A stretch of DNA of 64,000 nt from Moellerella sp963519845 (GTDB lineage Bacteria > Pseudomonadota > Gammaproteobacteria > Enterobacterales > Enterobacteriaceae). Position numbers and translations under genes: made by a program. Below, in pieces: positions 1-7,771 of this stretch (positions are counted from its first letter, which is position 1; each line of letters begins with the position of its first letter). A model generated the notes under the pieces. The model was given only the letters and a program-made list of their open reading frames with translations, made no database searches and was not told the DNA's origin. The stretch is taken from NCBI GenBank assembly GCA_963519845.1, contig CAUQNX010000004.1, positions 157,486-221,485 of the forward strand. The letters are read 5' to 3'.

Positions 1-264
1 GAATTTAGTGTAGCAGTTCAAAAAGGAAAGATTCATTAGCATTATAACCATTAAAATATGATATTAATTATAAGCCACTTCAATATTTAACCAATACATC
101 TACAGATAAACAGCAAAATACTAGTATTAATACATCTAATAGAGTAAATTAATATATAATTATTATTTAACTGATATTTAAATAAAAAACAACTAAATAA
201 ATGTAATTTTTAAAAGTATAGTAAAGTAAAAATAGATTAATCAATTGATAAAAGGAACTTATCT
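1..264. other. AT-rich intergenic start of window
   Basis: Very AT-rich sequence with many A and T runs. No open reading frame or clear hairpin was recognised. It probably contains the promoter of the gene starting at 265, but the composition makes -10-like hexamers uninformative. Confidence 0.5.
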
Positions 265-915
265 ATGAAAAAAATCAGTACCATATCTGAACACCCCCCA
301 AAAATATATGATCTAAAAATTAAGTATAAAGAAAAAAAAGCAGAATTAGAAAATGTTACCGAAGATAAGAAATTAGCAGAACATGAAAAAATTCAAGTAC
401 TAGATGGATATTATCATAAAGAAAGTATAAAAAATGAAAACATGAATAATGAATTAAAACAAAAAGAAGATAAGTTGAGTGAAATAAATAATAAAAAATC
501 GTTATTAGAAAAAGAGGTGGAGGATTTAAAAAATCAACTCAGAGAAGCTGAATTAGAATATATTTTAAATTCACCAGAACAAGAACCGCTAGAAGATATT
601 ACTGAGATAAATCTGCTGGAATATAGCAATGATGAGAATAAAGATAATAAAGGCTATGATAGCTATAGTGATGGCTACGATGGCTACGATGATGACTATG
701 ATACCTATAACAGCTATGATGAACGTCTTCTTATAGCTAAACCAGAGCCAGTAAAAATAATCTATCAAGATAATAGCGAACTTCTTCTACAGTCAATGAG
801 TACTACCGATCATAAATTAACGTTTATGGGTGAAATAGCTCTATCAGAAAAAAACAATAGTAAAATAAAATCAGATAATATTCTTCTAGCTAATAATCCA
901 ACAATATTTAGTTAA
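265..915 (+). CDS. Hypothetical coiled-coil protein with a Tyr/Asp/Gly-rich tract
   Basis: I do not recognise this 216-residue protein. Residues about 15-100 are Lys/Glu/Asn-rich and look like a long coiled coil (heptad-like stretches such as KSLLEKEVEDLKNQLREAE). Residues about 130-152 form a low-complexity tract of repeated GYD/DGYDD/NSYD units, and the C-terminal 60 residues look mixed. There is no signal peptide or membrane segment. The ATG at 265 has an AAGGAA-type ribosome site about 9 bases upstream. The gene is far more AT-rich than its neighbours, stands alone, and is followed by the tldE terminator in the opposite direction. Recent transfer is likely (inference). Function unknown. 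Confidence 0.6.
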   Translation: MKKISTISEHPPKIYDLKIKYKEKKAELENVTEDKKLAEHEKIQVLDGYYHKESIKNENMNNELKQKEDKLSEINNKKSLLEKEVEDLKNQLREAELEYILNSPEQEPLEDITEINLLEYSNDENKDNKGYDSYSDGYDGYDDDYDTYNSYDERLLIAKPEPVKIIYQDNSELLLQSMSTTDHKLTFMGEIALSEKNNSKIKSDNILLANNPTIFS

Positions 916-969
916 AATATAAACACATATCCTTTTTAATTTATCCATAAAATTTTTTAAATTAAAACT

Positions 970-1003
970 ATAAAGGCTCTGATTTAATAATCAAAGCCTT
1001 TAT
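970..1003 (-). terminator. Rho-independent terminator of tldE
   Basis: Inverted repeat with ATAAAGGCT and AGCCTTTAT arms around an inner GATT/AATC pair, just beyond the tldE stop. On the minus strand it is followed by a T-rich stretch. It may also stop transcription from the orphan gene on the plus strand. Confidence 0.75.
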
Positions 1004-1006
1004 ATA

Positions 1007-2347
1007 TTATTGACCCGCAATACTCATTTCAGGTAATAATACAGAACCACATTGAATATTACTGCGCAGCTCAATATCATTACCCACAGTGACGATATTA
1101 GCCCACATATCTTTTAAATTACCAGCAATAGTAATTTCACTCACTGGATATTGGATTTCACCATTTTCGACCCAAAAACCAGAGGCACCACGGGAATAGT
1201 CACCCGTCATTGCGCTAACACCTTGGCCCATCAATTCCGTTACCACCAATCCCGTGCCCATATCTTTCAGCATGGCATCAAAAGAGAGCCCTTGCCCCGG
1301 AATATGCCAGTTATGGATGCCCCCCGCATGACCCGTACTTTTCAAACCCAGTTTACGCGCTGCATAAGTGGTTAATAACCAAGTTTGTAATACACCATTT
1401 TCGATAATTCTACGTTCACTGGTACGCACGCCTTCGCTATCAAAAGGGGTAGAAGCTAAGCCACCGATAATATGAGGGCGCTCAGTTATATCTAACCAAT
1501 CCGGTAGAATTTGCTTGCCTAAACTGTCGAGCAAGAAAGAAGATTTTCGATAAATACTGCTACCGCTAATAGCACCAACTAGATGACCAAATAGCCCTGT
1601 CGCCACTTCAGCAGAGAAAATAACCGGAGCTTTCATCGTTGATAATTTACGCGGGGCAAGACGTGCGAGCGTTCTTCTGGCGCACTCTTTACCGACCCAC
1701 TCAGCAGATTCTAATCCAGCGATACTGCGAGCCACCGTATAGGCGTAATCGCGCTCCATATCACCATCTTGCTCGGCAATCACGCAACTCGACATAGAGT
1801 AACGGCTTGAGCAGTAACTTTTTAGCATGCCATGAGAGTTACCAAAAGTACGGATACCATAATGGCCATTAAAACTACCGCCTTCTGAATTGACGATACG
1901 AGGATCTACATTCAGTGCCGCCATTTCGGCCGCAGCTGCTAACTTGATCGCCACATCGGGTTCAATATGCTCGGCTTGAAAAAGCTGTAAATCCGGAGCA
2001 TCAAAGGCCAGTAGATCTTTATCTGCTGGACCTGCAAAAGGATCTTCGGAAGTGTATTGGGCAATATCTATCGCAGCCTGAACTGTTTGTAAAATCGCTT
2101 CAGGTCTTAAATCCGTTGAAGAGGCGCTACCTTTGCGCTGACGATGATAAACAGTGATACCTAATGCACCATCACTATTAAACTCGACGTTCTCAACTTC
2201 ACCGTTACGCGTACTGACGCTAAGTCCGGTACTTTTATTAACCGCAACTTCCGCTGAATCACAGCGGCTCTTCGCAAATTCTAACGCCTGAGAAACGGCC
2301 TCTTCGAGCATCTTTCGTTGCTTAGCAACCTGTTCATTCAAGTTCAT
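1007..2347 (-). CDS. tldE: Metalloprotease subunit TldE (PmbA)
   Basis: 446 residues, close to the 450 of E. coli PmbA. TldE pairs with TldD to form a cytosolic protease that digests unfolded peptides; in E. coli it matures microcin B17 and helps degrade the CcdA antitoxin (family knowledge). The C-terminal half carries conserved family stretches such as GHAGGIHNW, MTGDYSRGASGFWVENG and TIAGNLKDM. TldE itself lacks the HExxxH zinc site, which lies in TldD encoded at 5344-6789. The gene is divergent from darP with a 189-base intergenic region, the usual enteric arrangement. The ATG at 2347 gives the family N terminus. Confidence 0.95.
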   Translation of the reverse strand: MNLNEQVAKQRKMLEEAVSQALEFAKSRCDSAEVAVNKSTGLSVSTRNGEVENVEFNSDGALGITVYHRQRKGSASSTDLRPEAILQTVQAAIDIAQYTSEDPFAGPADKDLLAFDAPDLQLFQAEHIEPDVAIKLAAAAEMAALNVDPRIVNSEGGSFNGHYGIRTFGNSHGMLKSYCSSRYSMSSCVIAEQDGDMERDYAYTVARSIAGLESAEWVGKECARRTLARLAPRKLSTMKAPVIFSAEVATGLFGHLVGAISGSSIYRKSSFLLDSLGKQILPDWLDITERPHIIGGLASTPFDSEGVRTSERRIIENGVLQTWLLTTYAARKLGLKSTGHAGGIHNWHIPGQGLSFDAMLKDMGTGLVVTELMGQGVSAMTGDYSRGASGFWVENGEIQYPVSEITIAGNLKDMWANIVTVGNDIELRSNIQCGSVLLPEMSIAGQ

Positions 2348-2536
2348 TGATTACAATCCAGCCCTATATGGAGGGAAAAAGGAGAAAAATCGCACTTTTA
2401 TGCCCTAACATTCAAATGGGCAGTAGTCATTAGGCAATTTTCCCAGTTACAATAGATAATAGCTGAATGTTAACACCCGTAACGCAACAGGTCATGCTAA
2501 TTACTCTGTTGCTTGCTGTAAAAAAGGAAAACTATT

Positions 2537-3085
2537 ATGACCGGACAGCCAGACGATTGGCTCGATGAGATCCCCGCTTCAGAAGATAAAGATGAAGATG
2601 ATGAGATCATTTGGGTCAGTAAAAGCGAAATCAAACGCGATGCTGAAGTATTAAAAAAGCTTGGCGCAGAACTGGTCGATCTAAGTAAAAATGAGCTGGA
2701 ACGCATTCCACTCGATGATGACTTACTGACCGCCATCCAATTGGCACAAAAAATCAAACGCGAAGGCCGTCGTCGTCAGCTGCAATTGATTGGTAAGTTA
2801 TTGCGCTCTCGTGATGAAGCGCCGATTATCGATGCCTTAGATCGCTTAAAGAATCGTCATAATCAACAAGTATTGATGCTGCACAAAATTGAAGATCTGC
2901 GTAATCGTCTGCTCGAAAAAGGGGATGATATTATTGAAGAGGTTGTCGGTTTGTTCCCTATGACTGATCGCCAGCAATTACGCTCTCTGGTACGTAACGC
3001 GCAGAAAGAGAAAGAAGCCGCTAAGCCACCAAAGGCCTACCGTCAGCTTTTCCAATACCTGAAAGAGCTATCTGAAACAGCTTAG
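2537..3085 (+). CDS. darP: Ribosome-associated protein DarP (YjgA), 50S assembly factor
   Basis: 182 residues, full length for the UPF0307/YjgA family. The protein is very acidic at the N terminus (DDWLDEIPASEDKDEDDE) and basic and helical after that, with the family block LKKLGAELVDLSKNELERI. DarP binds the 50S subunit late in assembly and promotes peptidyl-transferase centre maturation in E. coli (family knowledge). An AAAGGAAAA ribosome site precedes the ATG. The gene is divergent from tldE and followed by a hairpin terminator, so it is probably monocistronic. Confidence 0.93.
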   Translation: MTGQPDDWLDEIPASEDKDEDDEIIWVSKSEIKRDAEVLKKLGAELVDLSKNELERIPLDDDLLTAIQLAQKIKREGRRRQLQLIGKLLRSRDEAPIIDALDRLKNRHNQQVLMLHKIEDLRNRLLEKGDDIIEEVVGLFPMTDRQQLRSLVRNAQKEKEAAKPPKAYRQLFQYLKELSETA

Positions 3086-3137
3086 TTTTAATCAATAAGC
3101 GTATGCTAATCAGTTAGCTTAAATAAGAAGTATATAA

Positions 3138-3170
3138 AATGGACCCTTATTTGGGTTCATTTTTTTATAA
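3138..3170 (+). terminator. Terminator of darP
   Basis: AATGGACCC and GGGTTCATT arms (one G-T wobble) with a six-base loop, followed by a run of seven T. Confidence 0.8.
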
Positions 3171-3538
3171 ATATTAGGTCGAGCTATCTGCAAGACAAGA
3201 TTTTGACACCATTCATCTAGTACAGAAATATCACAAAGATAGCCAAATAATGAAATAAAAAAAGAGCTGATTTCAATATAATATCGAATCTAGTCCTTCT
3301 TATATCAAGGCGAGCTTATTATTTAGGTCAGCCACAAATGTGTTATTTTATATTGCCTGATAAATATTCAGCTCTCATTTGCTCAAATACATCTATTTTT
3401 AATTTTATAAAGGCTTAAGATATTAACCAATTATATTGGTAACAATAAAAATTATTTCTAGTTTTTACCTAATAACATATGATTATTAAAATTTAAGTTA
3501 TTAAACTTAATACTGTATTACTCTATCTGGAGATATTT
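3171..3538. other. Non-coding AT-rich interval before the PhzF-family gene
   Basis: No open reading frame of note. Separated AGAGCTGA and TCAGCTCT words about 100 bases apart form a distant inverted repeat of doubtful meaning. The region directly before 3539 should hold the promoter; an AT-rich stretch and a CTGGAGATA ribosome site are visible. Confidence 0.4.
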
Positions 3539-4432
3539 ATGACGCCTCATATCTATCATGTTGATGCTTTTACTACTGAGGCATTTCGAGGTAACTCAGC
3601 GGGTGTGGTGTTATATGCCGACGATCTAACCGCAGAGCAAATGCAGCTTATCGCTCGTGAGCTAAAGCATTCAGAAACAGCATTTTTATTAACAAGTGAA
3701 AATAGCGATGTCCACATTCGTTATTTTACCCCCACCACTGAAGTACCAATTTGTGGGCATGCAACTGTTTCTGCTCATTATGTGAGAGCAAAGGTGCTAG
3801 GACTAAAAGATTGCACTGTTTATCAAAGTTCGCTTGCTGGTCGTCATCGTGTTGATATTCAGCAAAAAGAAGGCGATACGGTGATCACACTGGAGCAAGA
3901 TACACCAAGTTTCGAAGCCCCTATTGAAGGTGAAAATCGTAGAGCTATCATCCAGGCACTGGGGTTGAGTGAAAATGATATGTTACCTGGCCTACCAATC
4001 CAAATCGTCTCAACGGGTCATTCCAAAGTGATGATCCCATTGAAATCAGACGTTAATATTGATGAGATAACACCTGATTTACTGGCTCTTGCAACGATAA
4101 GTACTTTAATAAAGTGTAATGGTTTTTTTCCTTTTTCTATTCGCCCAAATGCATTAGAAACCGATGGCCGCATGTTTGCACCCGCGATTGGTATTAATGA
4201 AGATCCCGTGACAGGTAATGCAAATGGGCCTATGGGAGCATGGATAGTTCAACATGGTCTGATGCCCCATGATGGTAATATTCTGCATATTAAAGGACAC
4301 CAAGGACGTGCGCTTGGTCGAAGTGGCATCGTTGATGTTACCGTCGAGATCCAACAGAATAAACCCGTGAAGGTGATGATTTCGGGTACAGCAGTGATTT
4401 TATTTAACGCAGAACTTTCAGTTAAACGCTAG
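3539..4432 (+). CDS. yddE: PhzF-family isomerase, YddE-like
   Basis: 297 residues, the same length as E. coli YddE and similar to it throughout. The PhzF fold is two diaminopimelate-epimerase-like halves with the active site between them. The family's acid/base glutamate lies in HSETAFLL (about residue 45), and the glycine-rich EDPVTGNANG and CGHATV blocks are present. The PhzF prototype isomerises a phenazine precursor, but the enteric YddE substrate is not established and no phenazine genes lie nearby. A CTGGAGAT ribosome site precedes the ATG. Single gene, closed by a strong bidirectional terminator. Confidence 0.88.
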   Translation: MTPHIYHVDAFTTEAFRGNSAGVVLYADDLTAEQMQLIARELKHSETAFLLTSENSDVHIRYFTPTTEVPICGHATVSAHYVRAKVLGLKDCTVYQSSLAGRHRVDIQQKEGDTVITLEQDTPSFEAPIEGENRRAIIQALGLSENDMLPGLPIQIVSTGHSKVMIPLKSDVNIDEITPDLLALATISTLIKCNGFFPFSIRPNALETDGRMFAPAIGINEDPVTGNANGPMGAWIVQHGLMPHDGNILHIKGHQGRALGRSGIVDVTVEIQQNKPVKVMISGTAVILFNAELSVKR

Positions 4433-4461
4433 TTATTCGTAGAAACTAAATTAGAAATAAA

Positions 4462-4493
4462 CAGGGCTGAGTCATATATCAAACTCAGCCCTG
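4462..4493. terminator. Bidirectional terminator between yddE and barstar-like gene
   Basis: Perfect 11-base stem, CAGGGCTGAGT with ACTCAGCCCTG, ten-base loop, AT-rich on both sides. It lies between two convergent genes. Confidence 0.8.
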
Positions 4494-4524
4494 ATTAGAT
4501 TAATAAAACTTTTACAAATTCAAA

Positions 4525-4815
4525 TTAGCCATCTTTGCTATCTGCAAGCCAACACTCAAATTTTAGCTGCTCAGGTAATTCTGCCGCTGCATCATTTAAT
4601 AGAGCACATAGTTGGCTAAATTGAAGTTCCTTATCTTGATCAAAATGAGTAAAGATAATACAAACAGGTAGCTCTATTTCTGCCGTTAATGTATCCCATA
4701 ATGCATCAAGATTTTGACCGAACCAAGCCGGCAACATAAAACGTTGCTGATATTGCTGATAAAATTCATTCATATTGGCTATTTTAGCAAAATCAAAAAG
4801 TTCGGTTCGGATCAT
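4525..4815 (-). CDS. Barstar-family ribonuclease inhibitor
   Basis: 96 residues from the ATG at 4815, which has an AGGAAG ribosome site 4-9 bases upstream; a longer reading frame starting at 4863 overlaps the preceding gene and is not needed. The pattern fits the barstar family: an N-terminal beta strand and helix, then LPAWFGQNLDALWDTLT, the motif that in barstar carries the Asp that occludes the ribonuclease active site, then an acidic helical end. The upstream neighbour is a barnase-like ribonuclease, so this is very likely its cognate cytosolic inhibitor. The order ribonuclease then inhibitor, about 13 bases apart, suggests one transcript with tldD. Confidence 0.88.
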   Translation of the reverse strand: MIRTELFDFAKIANMNEFYQQYQQRFMLPAWFGQNLDALWDTLTAEIELPVCIIFTHFDQDKELQFSQLCALLNDAAAELPEQLKFECWLADSKDG

Positions 4816-4828
4816 GGTTCTTCCTAGC

Positions 4829-5317
4829 TTATTGTATCTTTTTAAATGACTTATAGTGATCATTAGTCACGTAGATCATACCATCAGTCGAATATAGCAA
4901 GCGATCGGCGCCACGTTGCCCACAACGATAGTTAAGATCTGCTTCATACCATTGGCGACTTGGTGCTATAGGTAATAATCTCTCACGATTGAGAAATTTA
5001 TCACCACCAATCGCCTTGCCGGGTATCACTTCACATAGATTGGCTAATCTTGGCTGCCATCCATTAGCCCGGGCATCCATTTTAGTAATATAAAATTCAG
5101 GCAGCTTCTGATGTTGCTGAAGATAACTAACCACTCTATCTTGGCTAGTGAGTTCATCAATCTTTTGTGCTTTGCTCTCTTCTATAGCCAACTCAGGTTC
5201 AGAGACTGGTCGTTGCGAGCGTTCGGCGATTTGTGAATCACTATTTCTAAAATAGAGACTGATAATGATCAGCAACGCCATAATTATAATAGAGGCGATT
5301 CTTTTATTCATATTCAC
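4829..5317 (-). CDS. Barnase-like secreted or anchored ribonuclease
   Basis: 162 residues. Residues 1-22 are a hydrophobic signal or anchor segment, residues 25-55 a charged linker, and residues 60-162 a microbial guanyl-specific ribonuclease domain. It aligns with Bacillus barnase by recall: LPEFYITKMDA (Lys27), IGGDKFLNRE, WYEADLNY (general base Glu73), CGQRGADRLLYS (Arg83/Arg87) and TNDHYKSFKKI (His102). All catalytic positions are present, so it should be active. The GTG at 5317 has GGGAG about 10 bases upstream; the ATG at 5311 is the alternative start. It follows tldD by 26 bases and precedes the barstar-like gene. Two Cys in the domain (CEVIPG and YRCGQ), absent from barnase, may form a disulfide, consistent with export (inference). 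Confidence 0.9.
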   Translation of the reverse strand: MNMNKRIASIIIMALLIIISLYFRNSDSQIAERSQRPVSEPELAIEESKAQKIDELTSQDRVVSYLQQHQKLPEFYITKMDARANGWQPRLANLCEVIPGKAIGGDKFLNRERLLPIAPSRQWYEADLNYRCGQRGADRLLYSTDGMIYVTNDHYKSFKKIQ

Positions 5318-5343
5318 TGGGTTTTAGCTCCCTTATGATCGGT

Positions 5344-6789
5344 TTAAGCTGTACCACCCACAGTAATTTTATCCAGCTTCAGTGTCGGTTGACCTACACC
5401 GACAGGGACACTTTGCCCCTCTTTGCCACAAACACCAACGCCTTTATCCAGTGCGAGATCATTGCCTACCATCGAAATTTGTTGCATCGCTTCCAAGCCA
5501 GAGCCAATCAAGGTGGCGCCTTTAACAGGTTTAGTGATCTTGCCATTTTCAATTAAATAAGCTTCTGAAGTTGAAAAGACAAATTTACCTGATGTGATAT
5601 CCACTTGGCCGCCAGCAAAGTTAGGCGCATAAATTCCATTTTGTACACTTGCAATAATTTCTTCTGGAGATGATTCACCTGCTAGCATATAAGTATTCGT
5701 CATACGAGGCATAGGTAAATGCGCGTAAGATTCACGGCGGGCATTACCTGTTGGTGAAAGACCCATCAGGCGTGCATTTAATTTATCTTGTATATAGCCT
5801 TTTAAAACACCATTTTCGATCAGCACATTATAGTTTCCTGGCACACCCTCATCATCGATGGCTAAAGAGCCCCGACGACCCACTAATGTCCCGTCATCAA
5901 CAATGGTACAGAGTGGTGAAGTTACCAGCTCGCCTACCTGCCCACTAAACACAGAGGTGCCACGACGATTAAAGTCTCCTTCCAAGCCATGACCCACTGC
6001 TTCATGGAGAAGTACGCCCGGCCAACCCGCGCCTAGTACCACTGGCATAGTTCCCGCAGGTGCTGCAATCGCTGATAAGTTGATTAAAGCCATACGCACG
6101 GCTTCACGAGCATACTGTTCTGCGAGTATCTGTCCATTATGGTTTTCAAGGAAATAGTTATAACTTGAACGTCCGCCGCCGCCGGCACCACCGCGTTCGC
6201 GTTTACCTTCATGCTCAACCAATACGCTGACCGATAAACGAACTAACGGACGGATATCCGCAGCTAATGTGCCATCAGTAGCAGCAACTAACACTTCTTC
6301 ATAAACACCAGTCAGGCTGGCATTCACTTCTATGACGCGTGGATCTTCTGCTCTCGCGACTTGGTCAACACGATGCAATAGCTCGATTTTCTCTTCTCGA
6401 CTTAAGCTATTCAGTGGATTTGAGGCGGGATAGAGCTCTTTATAAGCCACTTCAGTCAATATCTTAGCTTTGCCATCACCTTGATCGGCAACAATGCTAC
6501 GCGCTGCTTGAGCACTTTGCTGCAATGCCAATAAGTTGATCTGATCAGCATAAGCAAAACCTGTTTTCTCGCCACTGACAGCACGCACGCCCACGCCCTG
6601 ATCGATATTATAAGAACCATCTTTAATGATCCTATCTTCTAAGATCCAAGCTTCGTGATAACTTGACTGAAAAAAGAGATCCGCATAGTCCAGACGTCGC
6701 TCAGATAAGAGTCCTAAAATATCGTACAGATCTTGTTGTTTCAACTGATTCACAGACAGCAAATTTTTGCTGACAGAGGCTAAGCTCAT
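5344..6789 (-). CDS. tldD: Metalloprotease TldD
   Basis: 481 residues from the ATG at 6789, which gives the MSLxxVSxxLL start known for E. coli TldD; an AAAGAG site lies about 8 bases upstream. Further upstream the frame stays open but without family similarity. The zinc-binding signature HEAVGHGLEGD sits at about residues 263-273, and the conserved C-terminal block SMVGNDLALDKGVGVCGKEGQ follows. TldD is the catalytic partner of TldE and acts in the cytosol on unstructured peptides entering a closed chamber. Last of the large genes in the yhdP-nitrilase-tldD run and probably co-transcribed with the barnase/barstar pair. Confidence 0.97.
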   Translation of the reverse strand: MSLASVSKNLLSVNQLKQQDLYDILGLLSERRLDYADLFFQSSYHEAWILEDRIIKDGSYNIDQGVGVRAVSGEKTGFAYADQINLLALQQSAQAARSIVADQGDGKAKILTEVAYKELYPASNPLNSLSREEKIELLHRVDQVARAEDPRVIEVNASLTGVYEEVLVAATDGTLAADIRPLVRLSVSVLVEHEGKRERGGAGGGGRSSYNYFLENHNGQILAEQYAREAVRMALINLSAIAAPAGTMPVVLGAGWPGVLLHEAVGHGLEGDFNRRGTSVFSGQVGELVTSPLCTIVDDGTLVGRRGSLAIDDEGVPGNYNVLIENGVLKGYIQDKLNARLMGLSPTGNARRESYAHLPMPRMTNTYMLAGESSPEEIIASVQNGIYAPNFAGGQVDITSGKFVFSTSEAYLIENGKITKPVKGATLIGSGLEAMQQISMVGNDLALDKGVGVCGKEGQSVPVGVGQPTLKLDKITVGGTA

Positions 6790-6925
6790 AGTCATTACTC
6801 TTTGGTTGTTAAATCGGGCATTATCCCGTATCACTGCCAGTTGCAGCTTATTTAGCGAATTATTTGGCGGTATTAGCACTCGATTTACTGGAATGCTCTC
6901 CTTTGCCGCCTTGCGGTATCTTTAA

Positions 6926-7771
6926 TTATTTTGGCTTGATCAGTGACGTCAGATTAGGTCTAAAACGGTTATGTTTCACCACTTTGATCTGTTCACGGAT
7001 CACGCTCAAGCTATCAACTCGGATATTCAGCACCAATGACGCCACCGCATCGGTATTTTTCTTGATCACTTTACCCCAGCCATCAACAGCGAGGGTATGT
7101 CCCCATGTTCTACGTGCACCATGGACACCAACCTGAGCTGGCGCCAGAACAATACACTGGTTCTCAATCGCTCTAGCCCGTAACAGTGGCTCCCAATGGG
7201 CTTTTCCGGTCAACTGAGTAAATGCTGCTGGAATAGAGATAATCTCTGCGCCTTGCTCACGTAGCGCCTGAAATAAGCCGGGAAAACGCAGATCATAACA
7301 AATAGTCATTCCCAAACGGCCGACTGGCGTATCAACCACAGTAATATGTTCACCGCGCTGATAGATAGTCGACTCATTATAAGTTCCCTGCTCATCGGCA
7401 AGATTAACGTCGAACATATGGATTTTATCGTAACGCGCCTGAATTTTCCCCTGATCATCAAAAAGTAAACTGCTGCTAGTGATTTTTTCAGGATTTTCAC
7501 GACTAATCAGTGGCATTGAACCAATCAAGATCCAGACATTATAGCGCTTCGCCATCTCACAGATAGCACTCTGCAATACGCCCTGACCTTCGACTTCTGC
7601 CTGTTTACGATAAGTTACTGCATCAGCAAATAACAGTGCATTTTCGGGTGTTAATACCAATTTGACCGAGTCGGGTAGCTGCTTAATCTGCTGCTCGATC
7701 TGCGCCAAATTATTTTTTGTATTTCGACCACTGCATAATTGTAGCAGTGCAACATTGCCATTCTTTATCAC
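6926..7771 (-). CDS. Nitrilase-superfamily amidase, Nit1-like
   Basis: 281 residues, carbon-nitrogen hydrolase fold. The Glu-Lys-Cys triad is visible as LTPENALLF (Glu), YDKIHMFD (Lys) and TICYDLRFPG (Cys). Similarity is to the Nit1 branch, whose known activity is hydrolysis of deaminated glutathione as metabolite repair; the exact substrate here is inferred. The start is a GTG at 7771 whose G is also the last base of the yhdP stop codon (TAGTG), with an AAGGAGA site upstream, so translation is coupled to yhdP. The yhdP-nitrilase-tldD order is standard in enteric bacteria. Confidence 0.9.
   Translation of the reverse strand: MIKNGNVALLQLCSGRNTKNNLAQIEQQIKQLPDSVKLVLTPENALLFADAVTYRKQAEVEGQGVLQSAICEMAKRYNVWILIGSMPLISRENPEKITSSSLLFDDQGKIQARYDKIHMFDVNLADEQGTYNESTIYQRGEHITVVDTPVGRLGMTICYDLRFPGLFQALREQGAEIISIPAAFTQLTGKAHWEPLLRARAIENQCIVLAPAQVGVHGARRTWGHTLAVDGWGKVIKKNTDAVASLVLNIRVDSLSVIREQIKVVKHNRFRPNLTSLIKPK

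Noticed and set aside
3171..3538. Separated AGAGCTGA/TCAGCTCT inverted repeat as a mobile element remnant
   Set aside because: Only eight bases, about 100 apart, no transposase fragment or target duplication seen.
4815..4863. Longer start for the barstar-like protein
   Set aside because: It would overlap the ribonuclease gene; the ATG at 4815 has a good AGGAAG site.
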